Below, one piece after another: positions 10,401 through 17,948 of a stretch of DNA of 64,000 nucleotides. Both the position numbers and the translations under genes were made by a program. Within the stretch, counting starts at the first letter, position 1. The number at the start of each line of letters is the position of its first letter. This stretch comes from Leuconostoc palmae (lineage in GTDB: Bacteria > Bacillota > Bacilli > Lactobacillales > Lactobacillaceae): assembly GCF_019656075.1 (NCBI RefSeq), contig NZ_BPKZ01000002.1, forward strand, positions 149,888-213,887. The letters run 5' to 3'. The notes below the pieces were generated by a model. The model saw only the letters and a list, made by a program, of their open reading frames with translations. It ran no database searches and had not been told where the DNA came from.

Positions 10401-10736
10401 AATATCAAAAGTAACATTTGTTTTTTCAGATGTCATTTTTACTGAAGAAATCCACATCAAATTTTGATACCCAGTGTAGTTTTCAGCAATCAAGACTACG
10501 GGGAAAACTGTTGATGTGTTTACTAGTCCGTTCAATTGTAGCGTCAAACCAAACAATGGTTTAATGCCATTGCTTATAGCTTCATGATAAAACTCAACTG
10601 CGCCGTACATCACATTAATATCTGTCAATGCAATAGCTTGATATCTTTTTGCTTTCGCAGTTTCGACAATTTGCTTAATTGTATTAGGATTTTGTAATAA
10701 GCTATATGCGCTTAAAATTTGTAAAGGTGCGTACAT
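7407..10736 (-). CDS. dnaE: DNA polymerase III alpha subunit DnaE
   Basis: Replicative DNA polymerase of the DnaE type, in Gram-positives the enzyme that extends RNA primers before handing over to PolC. 1109 aa: N-terminal PHP domain (about 1-200), polymerase core with the catalytic aspartates in MPDIDIDWPD near residue 385, a fingers/helix-hairpin-helix region, and a C-terminal OB fold (QFIGLVDNIKQTRTKKGEVMAFVTMSDMTG). Upstream is the divergent small gene at 10863. Confidence 0.97.
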   Translation of the reverse strand: MYAPLQILSAYSLLQNPNTIKQIVETAKAKRYQAIALTDINVMYGAVEFYHEAISNGIKPLFGLTLQLNGLVNTSTVFPVVLIAENYTGYQNLMWISSVKMTSEKTNVTFDILENHMTGVQCIMPMESELSQFIASEYSAVSEYWEALTTKIKHNQLYIGVNPYMAEQVRVRFETFCQDYQVNVIALDDIHYLNPDDAFTTQVLKAIDTNTKLVDINQLAQQKGSRVLKPFDMVQEDYTKDKFLTLAFENNKALVARANVELNFRKTALPKFQLPKEEKDSASFLNHLVLKGLKNHLPKLTDQYLQRVHYELSVINQLGFNDYFLIVWDIVNFAKKNNIQLGAGRGSAAGSLVAFSLGITDVDPVAFGLLFERFLNAERAQMPDIDIDWPDNRREEILVYLHQKYGQRNFAQIITFGTLAAKQSLRDTARVFGVNQLMLSKISNAVPQGKQGRKVSIQNALDTSKALENVLKTIENGKLLLRIAQQIEGLPRNYSTHAAGVVLSDEPLVQTLPVQSGTEKRLLTQFEKNPVEDLGLLKIDILGLSNLTILAQTLKYANSKLPDHFKISDISLDDKETIQLYSKGDTNGVFQFESSGIKNVLRQLNPVTFEHIVAVNALYRPGPSRNIDTFIKRRHGKEQVAVLDPSLKTILAPTFGIIVYQEQVMLVAERYAGFSLSEADVLRSAMSKKKLNKMAEMRDKFIEGAVRLGHHHAQAKKIFEYIDEFANYGFNRSHAVAYTKLSFQLAYMKAHYPLAFFTALLNSNLGSPEKTRIYVTEAKSRHIIVKPPHVNFSERFWSIKDNQLIMGLNNIKGVRTDFVTALLDERVSNGTFKTIQSFIQRMPEKFRKTDIFEKMVYAGALDSFGYNRAELISGMDSLVEAASFGDLILNETKVNKLTDFSMSEKLQREKEVIGVNLSGHPLDQYVDTIKQNHLEQITDITEPSQTVQFIGLVDNIKQTRTKKGEVMAFVTMSDMTGTISVTIFHQLYAKVAELLKTGNALKISGKTDSYNGKMSIVARQLEKPVTIKDDVSGTWFIRFDAQHETAEIKKSVIEVINKFPGNNPVIIHWQIEDKNQQLDSKFWLSSETAIIRELAPILGNENIIFRTSQ

Positions 10737-10812
10737 TTTTCCTCCAATACGGATTTTAGTCTAATACGAAAGTTTGTTCCCTGTCATTATACATGAAATT
10801 ACTTTAAAAAGG

Positions 10813-10840
10813 TTGCGCTTTCAAATTAAAAGCGTATGAT
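10813..10840 (+). promoter_or_regulatory. Promoter of the 10863 gene
   Basis: TTGCGC (10813-10818), 16-nt spacer, TATGAT (10835-10840), followed by RBS GAGGTG and the ATG at 10863. Confidence 0.55.
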
Positions 10841-10862
10841 AGTCTTGTAAAGAGGTGAGCAT

Positions 10863-11060
10863 ATGAAATTTATAACTGTTGCTTTTTGGTCAGCTGTATT
10901 CGGTGAAATTTTGGGATATATCGTATCCCAATTAACTGAAGGAACTTATTCATTTTTGACTGTTGCAATTATTGCTATTATTGTCGGCGAAATTGCTTTA
11001 GTTGCTATTCCTGCCATTTCTGGATCAGCTGCATCTAAAGAGACATTATTAGAAAAATAA
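10863..11060 (+). CDS. DUF2929-type small membrane protein
   Basis: 65-residue protein with two predicted membrane helices (about residues 5-25 and 30-52) and a short polar C-terminus. Its length and place beside dnaE match the small DUF2929/YjzD-like proteins of lactobacilli; that assignment is from memory of the family. Function unknown. It has its own promoter and RBS and ends in a strong bidirectional terminator. Confidence 0.8.
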   Translation: MKFITVAFWSAVFGEILGYIVSQLTEGTYSFLTVAIIAIIVGEIALVAIPAISGSAASKETLLEK

Positions 11061-11092
11061 AAAGACGCGTAATTAATTACGCGCCTTTTTAT
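11061..11092. terminator. Bidirectional terminator
   Basis: A 14-bp inverted repeat, AAAGACGCGTAATT / AATTACGCGCCTTT with one G-T mismatch pair, flanked by A and T runs on both sides. It ends both the 10863 gene and the aro operon (aroD stop at 11089-11091). Confidence 0.9.
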
Positions 11093-11973
11093 TTTTGCCA
11101 AGAAGCTAAGAGTTCATCGACTGTCAGTTGACCTGGTGCACTGACTTGATTTTCAGATAATGCTGCAAAAGTCATTTCAGAACCATAAATGTAGCCTTTT
11201 ATTCTAGTAATTTTACCTAACTCTCCCATCGCTATCGTAATTAGTGGCTGATTAACATTTGCATTTTTAGTTGCATCTAAAACAGATTGAACATCTTCAG
11301 TAGAATTGGGAGTAACTGCAATTTTTATAATATCCGATCCTACTTGTGTCATTTGGTTGATTAAGTGATTTATATCAGGTGTTGATTCAAAATTATGATA
11401 TGACAAAATAACTGGTACGTTATTTTCTTTAGCAACTTGAACTATCGTTTCACGTAACTGTTTATTAGTGGTAAATTCAACATCTACAGCTGAAAAATGA
11501 TAGCCAGATCTTAACGCTGAAATAATAAATGTAGCATATTCAACAGGTGATAACTCACCTCTTCCACCTTGATCGCAAGTTCTATATGTCAATATAATTG
11601 GGAAACTACCAATTGTATTGAAAACAGATCCAGTTAATTCTTTAATAATTTGGGCGTTCATTGCTGGCCAATTTTTTTTAAACTCTTCTTGCGCGGCATC
11701 CATTTCTGCTAACATTTTAGCTTCGGTCATTGCTGAAACATTTTTTTTTGTAATTTCTGCTTGCGCACCAACTTTTACCTGTTGCCAAATCATTGCTTGA
11801 CTAAAGGCATCAGCGATATAATCAGCACGCCATTCTACAACGTCTGGATTCTTTTCTTGCAGTAGTTTAGCAAATGGTGTTAATTTGTCATTAGGTCCCA
11901 AATCCAATGGTACGGCTATGACTGGTTTATCATTAATACTATTCTGTAATTTCAACAATTTTCTTAATGTCAT
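11089..11973 (-). CDS. aroD: 3-dehydroquinate dehydratase, type I
   Basis: Shikimate pathway step 3, dehydration of 3-dehydroquinate through a lysine Schiff base. Family blocks: KPVIAVPL, VEWRADYI, SYHNFESTP (the catalytic His) and DIIKIAVTP (the Schiff-base Lys). The ATG at 11973 overlaps the preceding stop as ATGA; a TTG 21 nt upstream is possible but unnecessary. 294 aa, about 40 longer than the usual type I enzyme because of a helical insert around residues 60-110 (AKMLAEMDAAQEEFKK). Last gene of the aro operon. Confidence 0.93.
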   Translation of the reverse strand: MTLRKLLKLQNSINDKPVIAVPLDLGPNDKLTPFAKLLQEKNPDVVEWRADYIADAFSQAMIWQQVKVGAQAEITKKNVSAMTEAKMLAEMDAAQEEFKKNWPAMNAQIIKELTGSVFNTIGSFPIILTYRTCDQGGRGELSPVEYATFIISALRSGYHFSAVDVEFTTNKQLRETIVQVAKENNVPVILSYHNFESTPDINHLINQMTQVGSDIIKIAVTPNSTEDVQSVLDATKNANVNQPLITIAMGELGKITRIKGYIYGSEMTFAALSENQVSAPGQLTVDELLASWQK

Positions 11974-12524
11974 TTTATTTGATAAACAACCCAAATCATT
12001 TGTGGATGTAGTCTTTGCTTCACTTGATATTTTGGGTTTTCACTTTCTGATAATTTTAAGAATTCTTCTTCGGATATAATTGTAAAACGATTTTGATTTT
12101 TTATAAAGTCCGACATTGCAGCTGGCTTACTAGGTGAAAATATAACAGATGGTCCCCAGGCATTATCCAATCCTTCTTGTTTCAAATACTTTTGAAGAAG
12201 TCCCTCTGTTGCTGCATGAATTACGGCAACATTTCTTTCAAATGACAAATTTTCAATCAAGCTTAATGTCATAAGTGGTAATGAAAACGTCGAAATAATA
12301 TCTAATCTTTGCCATTCTAAATAGTTTATATCTGCCCAATTTAAAGTTGGTATTTTATTTGACTTAAATGCCACAGGTAAAATTACTTGATCACCAATAT
12401 AATTATCAAGATTAGTCAATATTTCTTCAAAACTGTCGTGTAATATCAATGTTTCGTTGGTAATAAAATGTTTAGCGGCTCGCTCGGAGTCTGTTCCCGA
12501 AGGTCCTAGAGTATGTAATTTCAT
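11970..12524 (-). CDS. Short ACT-less prephenate dehydratase-like protein
   Basis: 184 aa. The N-terminus HTLGPSGTDSERAAKHFI matches the first conserved block of the prephenate dehydratase fold, and NRFTII resembles the substrate-loop block. Bacterial PheA is about 280 aa with a C-terminal ACT domain; here the protein stops after the catalytic domain, and the usual P-x-E-N-S block is replaced by ILPVAFKSN. The short form and the LGPxGTxSExAAKxFI/LHDSFE sequence recall BacA (prephenate decarboxylase of bacilysin synthesis), judged from memory. Directly follows the chorismate mutase fusion gene and overlaps aroD, so it very probably acts on prephenate. Dehydratase is the economical guess; decarboxylase-like chemistry cannot be excluded. 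Confidence 0.75.
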   Translation of the reverse strand: MKLHTLGPSGTDSERAAKHFITNETLILHDSFEEILTNLDNYIGDQVILPVAFKSNKIPTLNWADINYLEWQRLDIISTFSLPLMTLSLIENLSFERNVAVIHAATEGLLQKYLKQEGLDNAWGPSVIFSPSKPAAMSDFIKNQNRFTIISEEEFLKLSESENPKYQVKQRLHPQMIWVVYQIK

Positions 12525-13321
12525 CTTTTTAATTGTTTGTTTTCTTTTTCGATGGCTGAAGATGTCAATATTGTCATAATTTGATCAATCATTTCTTCGG
12601 TAATGTCCTCAGATTGTTCAAAATCATATTTTAATAATTGTCGCATCTTTAACATACGCTCATGCTGAACAGTAGCCATACCAAATTTTGCCTTATATAA
12701 AGCCACAGCACTAACAACTTGCATTCGTCGTTCTATAATTTGAAAAATCTGGCGATCAAAAGCATCAATTTCTGAACGCAATTGCAGTAATGCAAGTTCA
12801 TCTTCATTTGTGCTGAAAAGAGCAATAATTTCAGCTGCTATACGTTCAGGGGTTTTGCCAACCGTTTCAACCGTAAAATTAGCAACTGATTGATACTTTG
12901 GGTCTCTTTTTTGCCACAGACTAAAAAAATCAACTGTTGATTTTTCTTGTAACAATGGTCGTTGTCCTTCAAGGAGTAGACGACTAATCGTGCTTTCTAA
13001 ATTACCATGCAAGTATATAATAGTTGCCGGTGATTTTTTTAAAATAGCGATATTTTCTGGTCGTTCTACTACACCACCACCTGTTGCAACAATCCCTTTA
13101 AATGTTTGTAAATCAGCTAAAACTTCTGTTTCAAGTACCCTAAACCCCTCTTCTCCGCGTTCCTTAAATATTTCTTGAATACTTTTATTAGCAACACGCT
13201 CAATTTCAGAGTCTATATCTATAAACTTTGATTGGTGTTGTCGAGCAATCTCTTTCCCGACAGTCGTTTTTCCTGCTCCCATGAAACCTATCAACATGAG
13301 TGTATCTGGTTCTTTAATCAT
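12521..13321 (-). CDS. aroK: Shikimate kinase-chorismate mutase fusion
   Basis: Two enzymes of the pathway in one chain of 266 aa. Residues 1 to about 170 are shikimate kinase: Walker A GFMGAGKTT at 12-20, the shikimate-binding D-x-D (FIDIDSEIE), TGGGVV and the lid GQRPLL. Residues about 180-266 are an AroQ-type chorismate mutase: LRSEIDAFDRQIFQIIERR, then VALYKAKFG and QHERMLKMR, with the expected Arg, Lys and Glu positions. There is no stop or frame change between them. The start at 13321 has AAGGAA 7 nt upstream; a TTG at 13336 is less likely. Overlaps the following gene by 4 nt. Confidence 0.9.
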   Translation of the reverse strand: MIKEPDTLMLIGFMGAGKTTVGKEIARQHQSKFIDIDSEIERVANKSIQEIFKERGEEGFRVLETEVLADLQTFKGIVATGGGVVERPENIAILKKSPATIIYLHGNLESTISRLLLEGQRPLLQEKSTVDFFSLWQKRDPKYQSVANFTVETVGKTPERIAAEIIALFSTNEDELALLQLRSEIDAFDRQIFQIIERRMQVVSAVALYKAKFGMATVQHERMLKMRQLLKYDFEQSEDITEEMIDQIMTILTSSAIEKENKQLKR

Positions 13322-13332
13322 TTTTATTTCCT

Positions 13333-14175
13333 TCAAAATTGTTCACGCACTGTTTTAGCCTGACTAATCATTCTATGTATTTCAGCTCTATTTTCATCTT
13401 TTAAAGCTTGATCAAATTTAGTTAATTCGTTTATTAATGCTTGATTACTTGCCAATATTGCTTCTCGATTACTCATTAAAATAGCTGTCCAAACGTCAGG
13501 ATTACTAGCTGCTATTCTTGTTGTATCTTTAAATCCACCTGCAACATAATCACCTAAATTCTCAGCATTTTGTATATTAGCTACTACAGCATTAACAAGT
13601 GCATAAGATAAAATATGTGGTTCATCACTAATAAACGCCATTAGCCTATCATGTTCTTGGCTACTTATTGTTATAAACTTTGCATCGAGTGGCGCAAATA
13701 TTTGCTTTAAACTATCAATAATTACATCCGAGTTAGGAGATGTAATCAAAAAATAAGGTGCATTCTGATAAAGTTCATTATCAGCTGCCTCAATTCCGCT
13801 ATTCTGAGTTCCTGCCATGGCGTGTCCACCAATGAAATGCACATTATCCTTAAAATACATTGATGCTACGTTTAAAATTTCAGATTTTGTTGAGCCTGCA
13901 TCTGTGATTAAAACGCCTGGTTTTAAAGTTATGCGACTCAACTCAATAATTGATTTTTTTATGATATCAATTGGTGTAGCTAAAAATATTAAGTCTGCAT
14001 CTGTTACAACTTCAGATAGATTTGTAGCTGCTTTATCAATGATATTGTGCTTCAAAGCATACGACAAAGTATTTGTGTTGTTATCAACGCCAATAATCTC
14101 ATGTTCAGTGTTTTGTTTCATGATTGATGCAAACGATGCACCCATCTCACCTAACCCTTGAACAACAATTTTCAT
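13333..14175 (-). CDS. tyrA: Prephenate dehydrogenase
   Basis: Oxidative decarboxylation of prephenate to 4-hydroxyphenylpyruvate for tyrosine. 280 aa. Rossmann motif VQGLGEMGAS at the N-terminus and the TyrA block FIGGHAMAGTQNSGIEAA with the catalytic histidine. Unlike Bacillus TyrA there is no C-terminal ACT domain, so feedback control by tyrosine is not apparent; control may fall to the leader attenuator. The start overlaps the aroA stop (ATGA). Confidence 0.93.
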   Translation of the reverse strand: MKIVVQGLGEMGASFASIMKQNTEHEIIGVDNNTNTLSYALKHNIIDKAATNLSEVVTDADLIFLATPIDIIKKSIIELSRITLKPGVLITDAGSTKSEILNVASMYFKDNVHFIGGHAMAGTQNSGIEAADNELYQNAPYFLITSPNSDVIIDSLKQIFAPLDAKFITISSQEHDRLMAFISDEPHILSYALVNAVVANIQNAENLGDYVAGGFKDTTRIAASNPDVWTAILMSNREAILASNQALINELTKFDQALKDENRAEIHRMISQAKTVREQF

Positions 14176-15467
14176 TTCATTACCTCAGATAAATCTTCTA
14201 AAAACCCAGGGTACGAGACACTCATAGCATCCTCACCTTCTAATACTACATCACCAGTAGTAATCAAGGCAGCTACTGCATTCATCATAGCAATCCGATG
14301 ATCCCCATGTGATAAAAGTAGAGCAGAATCATTAACAACTTTTAAAGCTGTACCACCATGAATAATCATACCATCGGGTAACTCATCGATTTGGGCACCT
14401 ACTTTTCTAAGTTCAGATACAACAGTAGCGATTCTATCAGTCTCTTTAACACGCAACTCTTCTGCCCCACTAATAATTGTATCCCCTTTTGCTTGTGTTG
14501 CAGCTAGCGCTATAATCGGTAATTCATCAACTGCGCTTGGAATATCTTCTGCCGTAATTTCAATACCCTTAAGCTCTTGTGTAGTAACTGTTAGGTCGGC
14601 TACTGGTTCGCCATCACTGTCTAATTTATCAATAATAATTTTGGCGCCCATACGCGTCAGTATTTTGATAATCCCATCACGTGTGGGATTAATACCAACA
14701 TTCTTAATAGTTAATTTTGAATTAGGTGTTATCAGTCCAGCGACTAAAAAGAATGCAGCACTAGAAATATCTGATGGCACATTAATGCACTGCCCTTTTA
14801 AACTAAGTTGGCGGCTCACCTTGATAATCCCATCTTGTACACTTATTTTACCGCCAAACTGTTTTAACATACGTTCCGTATGATCTCTAGAAGGATTTTT
14901 TTCAATAATACATGTTTCACCTTCAGCTTGAATACCCGCCAGTAAGATCGCACTTTTAACTTGAGCAGAGGCAACCGGCATGACATATGTTATCCCTAGA
15001 AGTTGATTATTGGTCTTTATCACCCCTGGTAGAGTGCCATTTGATGTTAACTGAATGTTGGCGCCCATTTTAGCTAATGGATCACTTACACGAACCATTG
15101 GTCTTTTGCTAAGTGAATCATCCCCAATGATACTCATGTCAAATGGTTGTTTACTTAAGAGTCCCATAAGAAGCCGTGTAGATGTACCAGAATTTCCCAT
15201 GTCAAGTGGCTGTTGAGGTGCTGAAAAATTATTAATGCCTTTTCCATACACAGTAACCATACGACCATTTTGTTCAATGTTCACACCTAAATCACGAAAG
15301 ACTTGCATCGTATGCAACACATCGTCTGATGTTAAAAAATTTTTAATAACTGTTGTCCCGTTTGCAATGGCGCCAAACATCAAAGCTCTATGTGATATTG
15401 ATTTATCACCTGGTACATTTACTGAACCGTTTAGTCCTGAATTTGGTGCATGTGTTAACCTGATCAT
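14172..15467 (-). CDS. aroA: EPSP synthase (3-phosphoshikimate 1-carboxyvinyltransferase)
   Basis: Transfers the enolpyruvyl group of PEP to shikimate-3-phosphate. 431 aa from the ATG at 15467 (MIRLTHAPNSG), which has GGGGGA about 10 nt upstream. Conserved blocks are PGDKSISHRALMF, FLTSDDVLHTM, MGNSGTSTRLL and GDHRIAMM. Overlaps tyrA by 4 nt. Intact, although the two upstream pathway genes are broken. Confidence 0.95.
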   Translation of the reverse strand: MIRLTHAPNSGLNGSVNVPGDKSISHRALMFGAIANGTTVIKNFLTSDDVLHTMQVFRDLGVNIEQNGRMVTVYGKGINNFSAPQQPLDMGNSGTSTRLLMGLLSKQPFDMSIIGDDSLSKRPMVRVSDPLAKMGANIQLTSNGTLPGVIKTNNQLLGITYVMPVASAQVKSAILLAGIQAEGETCIIEKNPSRDHTERMLKQFGGKISVQDGIIKVSRQLSLKGQCINVPSDISSAAFFLVAGLITPNSKLTIKNVGINPTRDGIIKILTRMGAKIIIDKLDSDGEPVADLTVTTQELKGIEITAEDIPSAVDELPIIALAATQAKGDTIISGAEELRVKETDRIATVVSELRKVGAQIDELPDGMIIHGGTALKVVNDSALLLSHGDHRIAMMNAVAALITTGDVVLEGEDAMSVSYPGFLEDLSEVMK

Positions 15468-15495
15468 GGTTATTCTTCCCCCTATCACTTCAGTA

Positions 15496-16674
15496 TTAGA
15501 AAGACTTAACTTCGTCTCTGTATAACGTTACTTGTTCTTTCATTCTTTCAATATTATCAGCATCAAACTTATCTAAGACTGCTTTAGCTAATTCAATTGC
15601 AACCATTGATTCCGCAATTACTGCTGCTGCTGTAACTGCAGTTGTATCTGAACGTTCAATTGATGCACGATGATCTTCATGAGTATCAATATCAACAGAC
15701 TGCATAGGACGATACAAAGTAGGAATCGGTTTGACAACACCTCTAACAATAATTGCTTCCCCAGTTGTCATGCCACCTTCAAAGCCACCAAGATTATCAG
15801 ATCCTCTGTAAAATCCTTTTTCGGCATCCCAAAAAATTTCATCCATTACTTGATCACCATATTTTTCAGAGTTATCGAATCCGCCGCCAAATTGAACTCC
15901 TTTAAAAGCATTAATCCCTACAATTGAGCGAGCAATTTTACCATCTAACTTATCATCAGCTGATACGTAAGATCCTAAACCTACAGGCATACCAGTTGCA
16001 ATAACTTGAACTTGTCCGCCAACTGTATTTGCATCTCGCTTTGTTTTATCAATGACGTGTTTAATCGCTTCATCGGCAGCTTCATCCAGAGCACGTGTTT
16101 CAAAACTTTCAGTCACTTCTCTTAACTCTTGAAGATTTTTATATTTCGTTAATGTTGACAAATCTGATTTAGCAGGTCCAACGTTTACTACAAAGCCATG
16201 AACATCGACACCAATTTCAGATAATAATTTTTTAGCAACTGCTCCAACTGCGACACGCATGGTTGTCTCTCGGGCTGATGAACGTTCCAGCACATTCCGT
16301 AAATCTTTATGATGTCTGTATTTAATACCACCAACTAAATCTGCATGTCCAGGACGTGGACGTAATACTTTTCGTAATGTATTTTCTGAGGTTTCTGGAT
16401 CATTGGGCGCCATAATTTTAGACCAATTATTATGATCATCATTATGTACATTTAATGTAATTGGAGAACCTAATGTTTTCTGATGACGTACACCTGTCAA
16501 AAATGTTACTGTATCGGTTTCAATTTTCTGTCGTTCGCCTCTACCATAACCCCTTTGGCGACGAGCTAATTCTAAATTAACGTCTTCTTGTGTGATTTTT
16601 AATCCTGCTGGAATGCCCTCAATAACAGCTATTTCTTCAGGGCCATGACTTTCTCCTGCTGTTGTATATCTCAT
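15496..16674 (-). CDS. aroC: Chorismate synthase
   Basis: FMN-dependent last step to chorismate. 392 aa beginning MRYTTAGESHGPE, the family signature with the catalytic His; also RPGHADLVGGIKY, SARETTMRVAVGA and the C-terminal DTTAVTAAAVI. No clear RBS precedes the ATG; a TTG 15 nt upstream is an alternative. It lies 34 bp after the aroB remnant and 28 bp before aroA. Confidence 0.95.
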   Translation of the reverse strand: MRYTTAGESHGPEEIAVIEGIPAGLKITQEDVNLELARRQRGYGRGERQKIETDTVTFLTGVRHQKTLGSPITLNVHNDDHNNWSKIMAPNDPETSENTLRKVLRPRPGHADLVGGIKYRHHKDLRNVLERSSARETTMRVAVGAVAKKLLSEIGVDVHGFVVNVGPAKSDLSTLTKYKNLQELREVTESFETRALDEAADEAIKHVIDKTKRDANTVGGQVQVIATGMPVGLGSYVSADDKLDGKIARSIVGINAFKGVQFGGGFDNSEKYGDQVMDEIFWDAEKGFYRGSDNLGGFEGGMTTGEAIIVRGVVKPIPTLYRPMQSVDIDTHEDHRASIERSDTTAVTAAAVIAESMVAIELAKAVLDKFDADNIERMKEQVTLYRDEVKSF

Positions 16675-16708
16675 AATATTTTTTACCAATACAAATTATT
16701 ATATTTGT

Positions 16709-17368
16709 TTATTCCTTCCAATGATTTTTAAATAAATGCTGTATATCTGATATTTCTTGTTTGATAATTTTTGGTTCACCAATTGTCTGCAATACGACTA
16801 TGTTTAATATACCACTACGATTCTTTTTATCGTTTACCAAATGTTTGAAAAAATCTGTGGTTCCTATCAATGATGATGTCGTAGGTAACCCTACTGAAAC
16901 TAATCGTGCCATCAACTGTGATGTTACTGTCTCATCACTATAACCACAATCAGTCATGAGTTTAGACATCTCAATCATACCAATTGCAACTGCTTCTCCA
17001 TGCTTCAATTTACCATGAGCTAGTAACTCAATTGCATGACCAATTGTATGTCCAAAATTAAGATATTGTCGTTTGTGATATTCTTTTTCATCTGCCATAA
17101 CAATGTTAGCTTTGTATTGAATTGATCTCAATGACAGTTCTTCAGCATAATGACGAATATCTTCAGTGCTTTTTATTTTACCAGTTAACTCAAAAAATGA
17201 ACCGCCCTCAAGAGCAGAAGTTTTAACGACTTCAGCATAACCTTCAACTAAATCTCGATCACTTAACGTTTCCAAATAAGTCACGTCTACTAACACTAAA
17301 TCAGGTTGATAAAATGTTCCAGCAATATTCTTAGTATTCTCTATATTAATCGCCGTTTTGCCACCCAC
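16709..17368 (-). pseudogene. aroB: 3-dehydroquinate synthase, N-terminus deleted
   Basis: About 220 C-terminal codons of AroB remain: VGGKTAINIENTKN, YAEVVKTS, the metal-binding FGHTIGHAIE and KLKHGEAVAIGM. The NAD-binding first third (about 125 residues of a roughly 355-residue enzyme) is missing. Upstream of the VGG codons the sequence is aroF in a different frame. There is no in-frame native start or fusion that would restore the missing NAD domain. It cannot be a working synthase unless the lost part is elsewhere. Confidence 0.9.
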
Positions 17369-17945
17369 AAGCCTTAAGCAACGCAAAATTTTGCATGTTG
17401 CGAGTTCCAACTTGGAAGATATCCGTATACTGATCAACTAATTCAACATCTTTGGTATCCAAAATTTCTGTTACCATGTCCATGCCCAATTGGTCAGCAG
17501 CTGCACGATGTGCTTTTAAACCAGTTTCGCCATTTCCTTGAAATGAATACGGTGACGTTCTTGGTTTAAACGCACCACCACGTAATATAGTAGCGCCAGC
17601 TTTTTTTACAGACTGTCCCATATTTAGAACATGATCAGAACTTTCAATTGAATCAGGGCCCGCCATGAACACGAAGTTATTACCATCTATAACGCTGTGC
17701 TTGGTTTTGATAATAGTGTCTTCTGGATGAAACGCTCTTGAAGCACCGATAGCAGAATGATGATTATAAATGATTTCAACAGTACCTACTTGTTTTATAG
17801 TAGTCATCATTTCTTCAGATAGTTCTTTAACACCCGCTAATGCTATCCGATTATTGTGAACAAAAACCGGTTTAATTGGATTATTTGAATCTAGCATTTT
17901 GGCGATATTTTTTGCGGCTGTATTACTTTCCGTTATTAGAATAAT
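17367..17945 (-). pseudogene. aroF: DAHP synthase, C-terminal half deleted
   Basis: First enzyme of the pathway, type I-beta (AroF/AroG-B. subtilis type). Retained are about 190 codons: FMAGPDSIES (normally AGPC), GGAFKPRTSPYSFQG, GETGLKAHRAA and VGTRNMQNFALLK. The chain then enters aroB sequence out of frame and stops at 17346. The catalytic second half is gone, and the AGPCS cysteine that binds metal in this family reads Asp (AGPDSIES). The reading frame extends upstream of the ATG at 17897 to an ATT at 17943-17945 sitting 8 nt after GGAG. Confidence 0.9.
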
Positions 17946-17948
17946 ATA

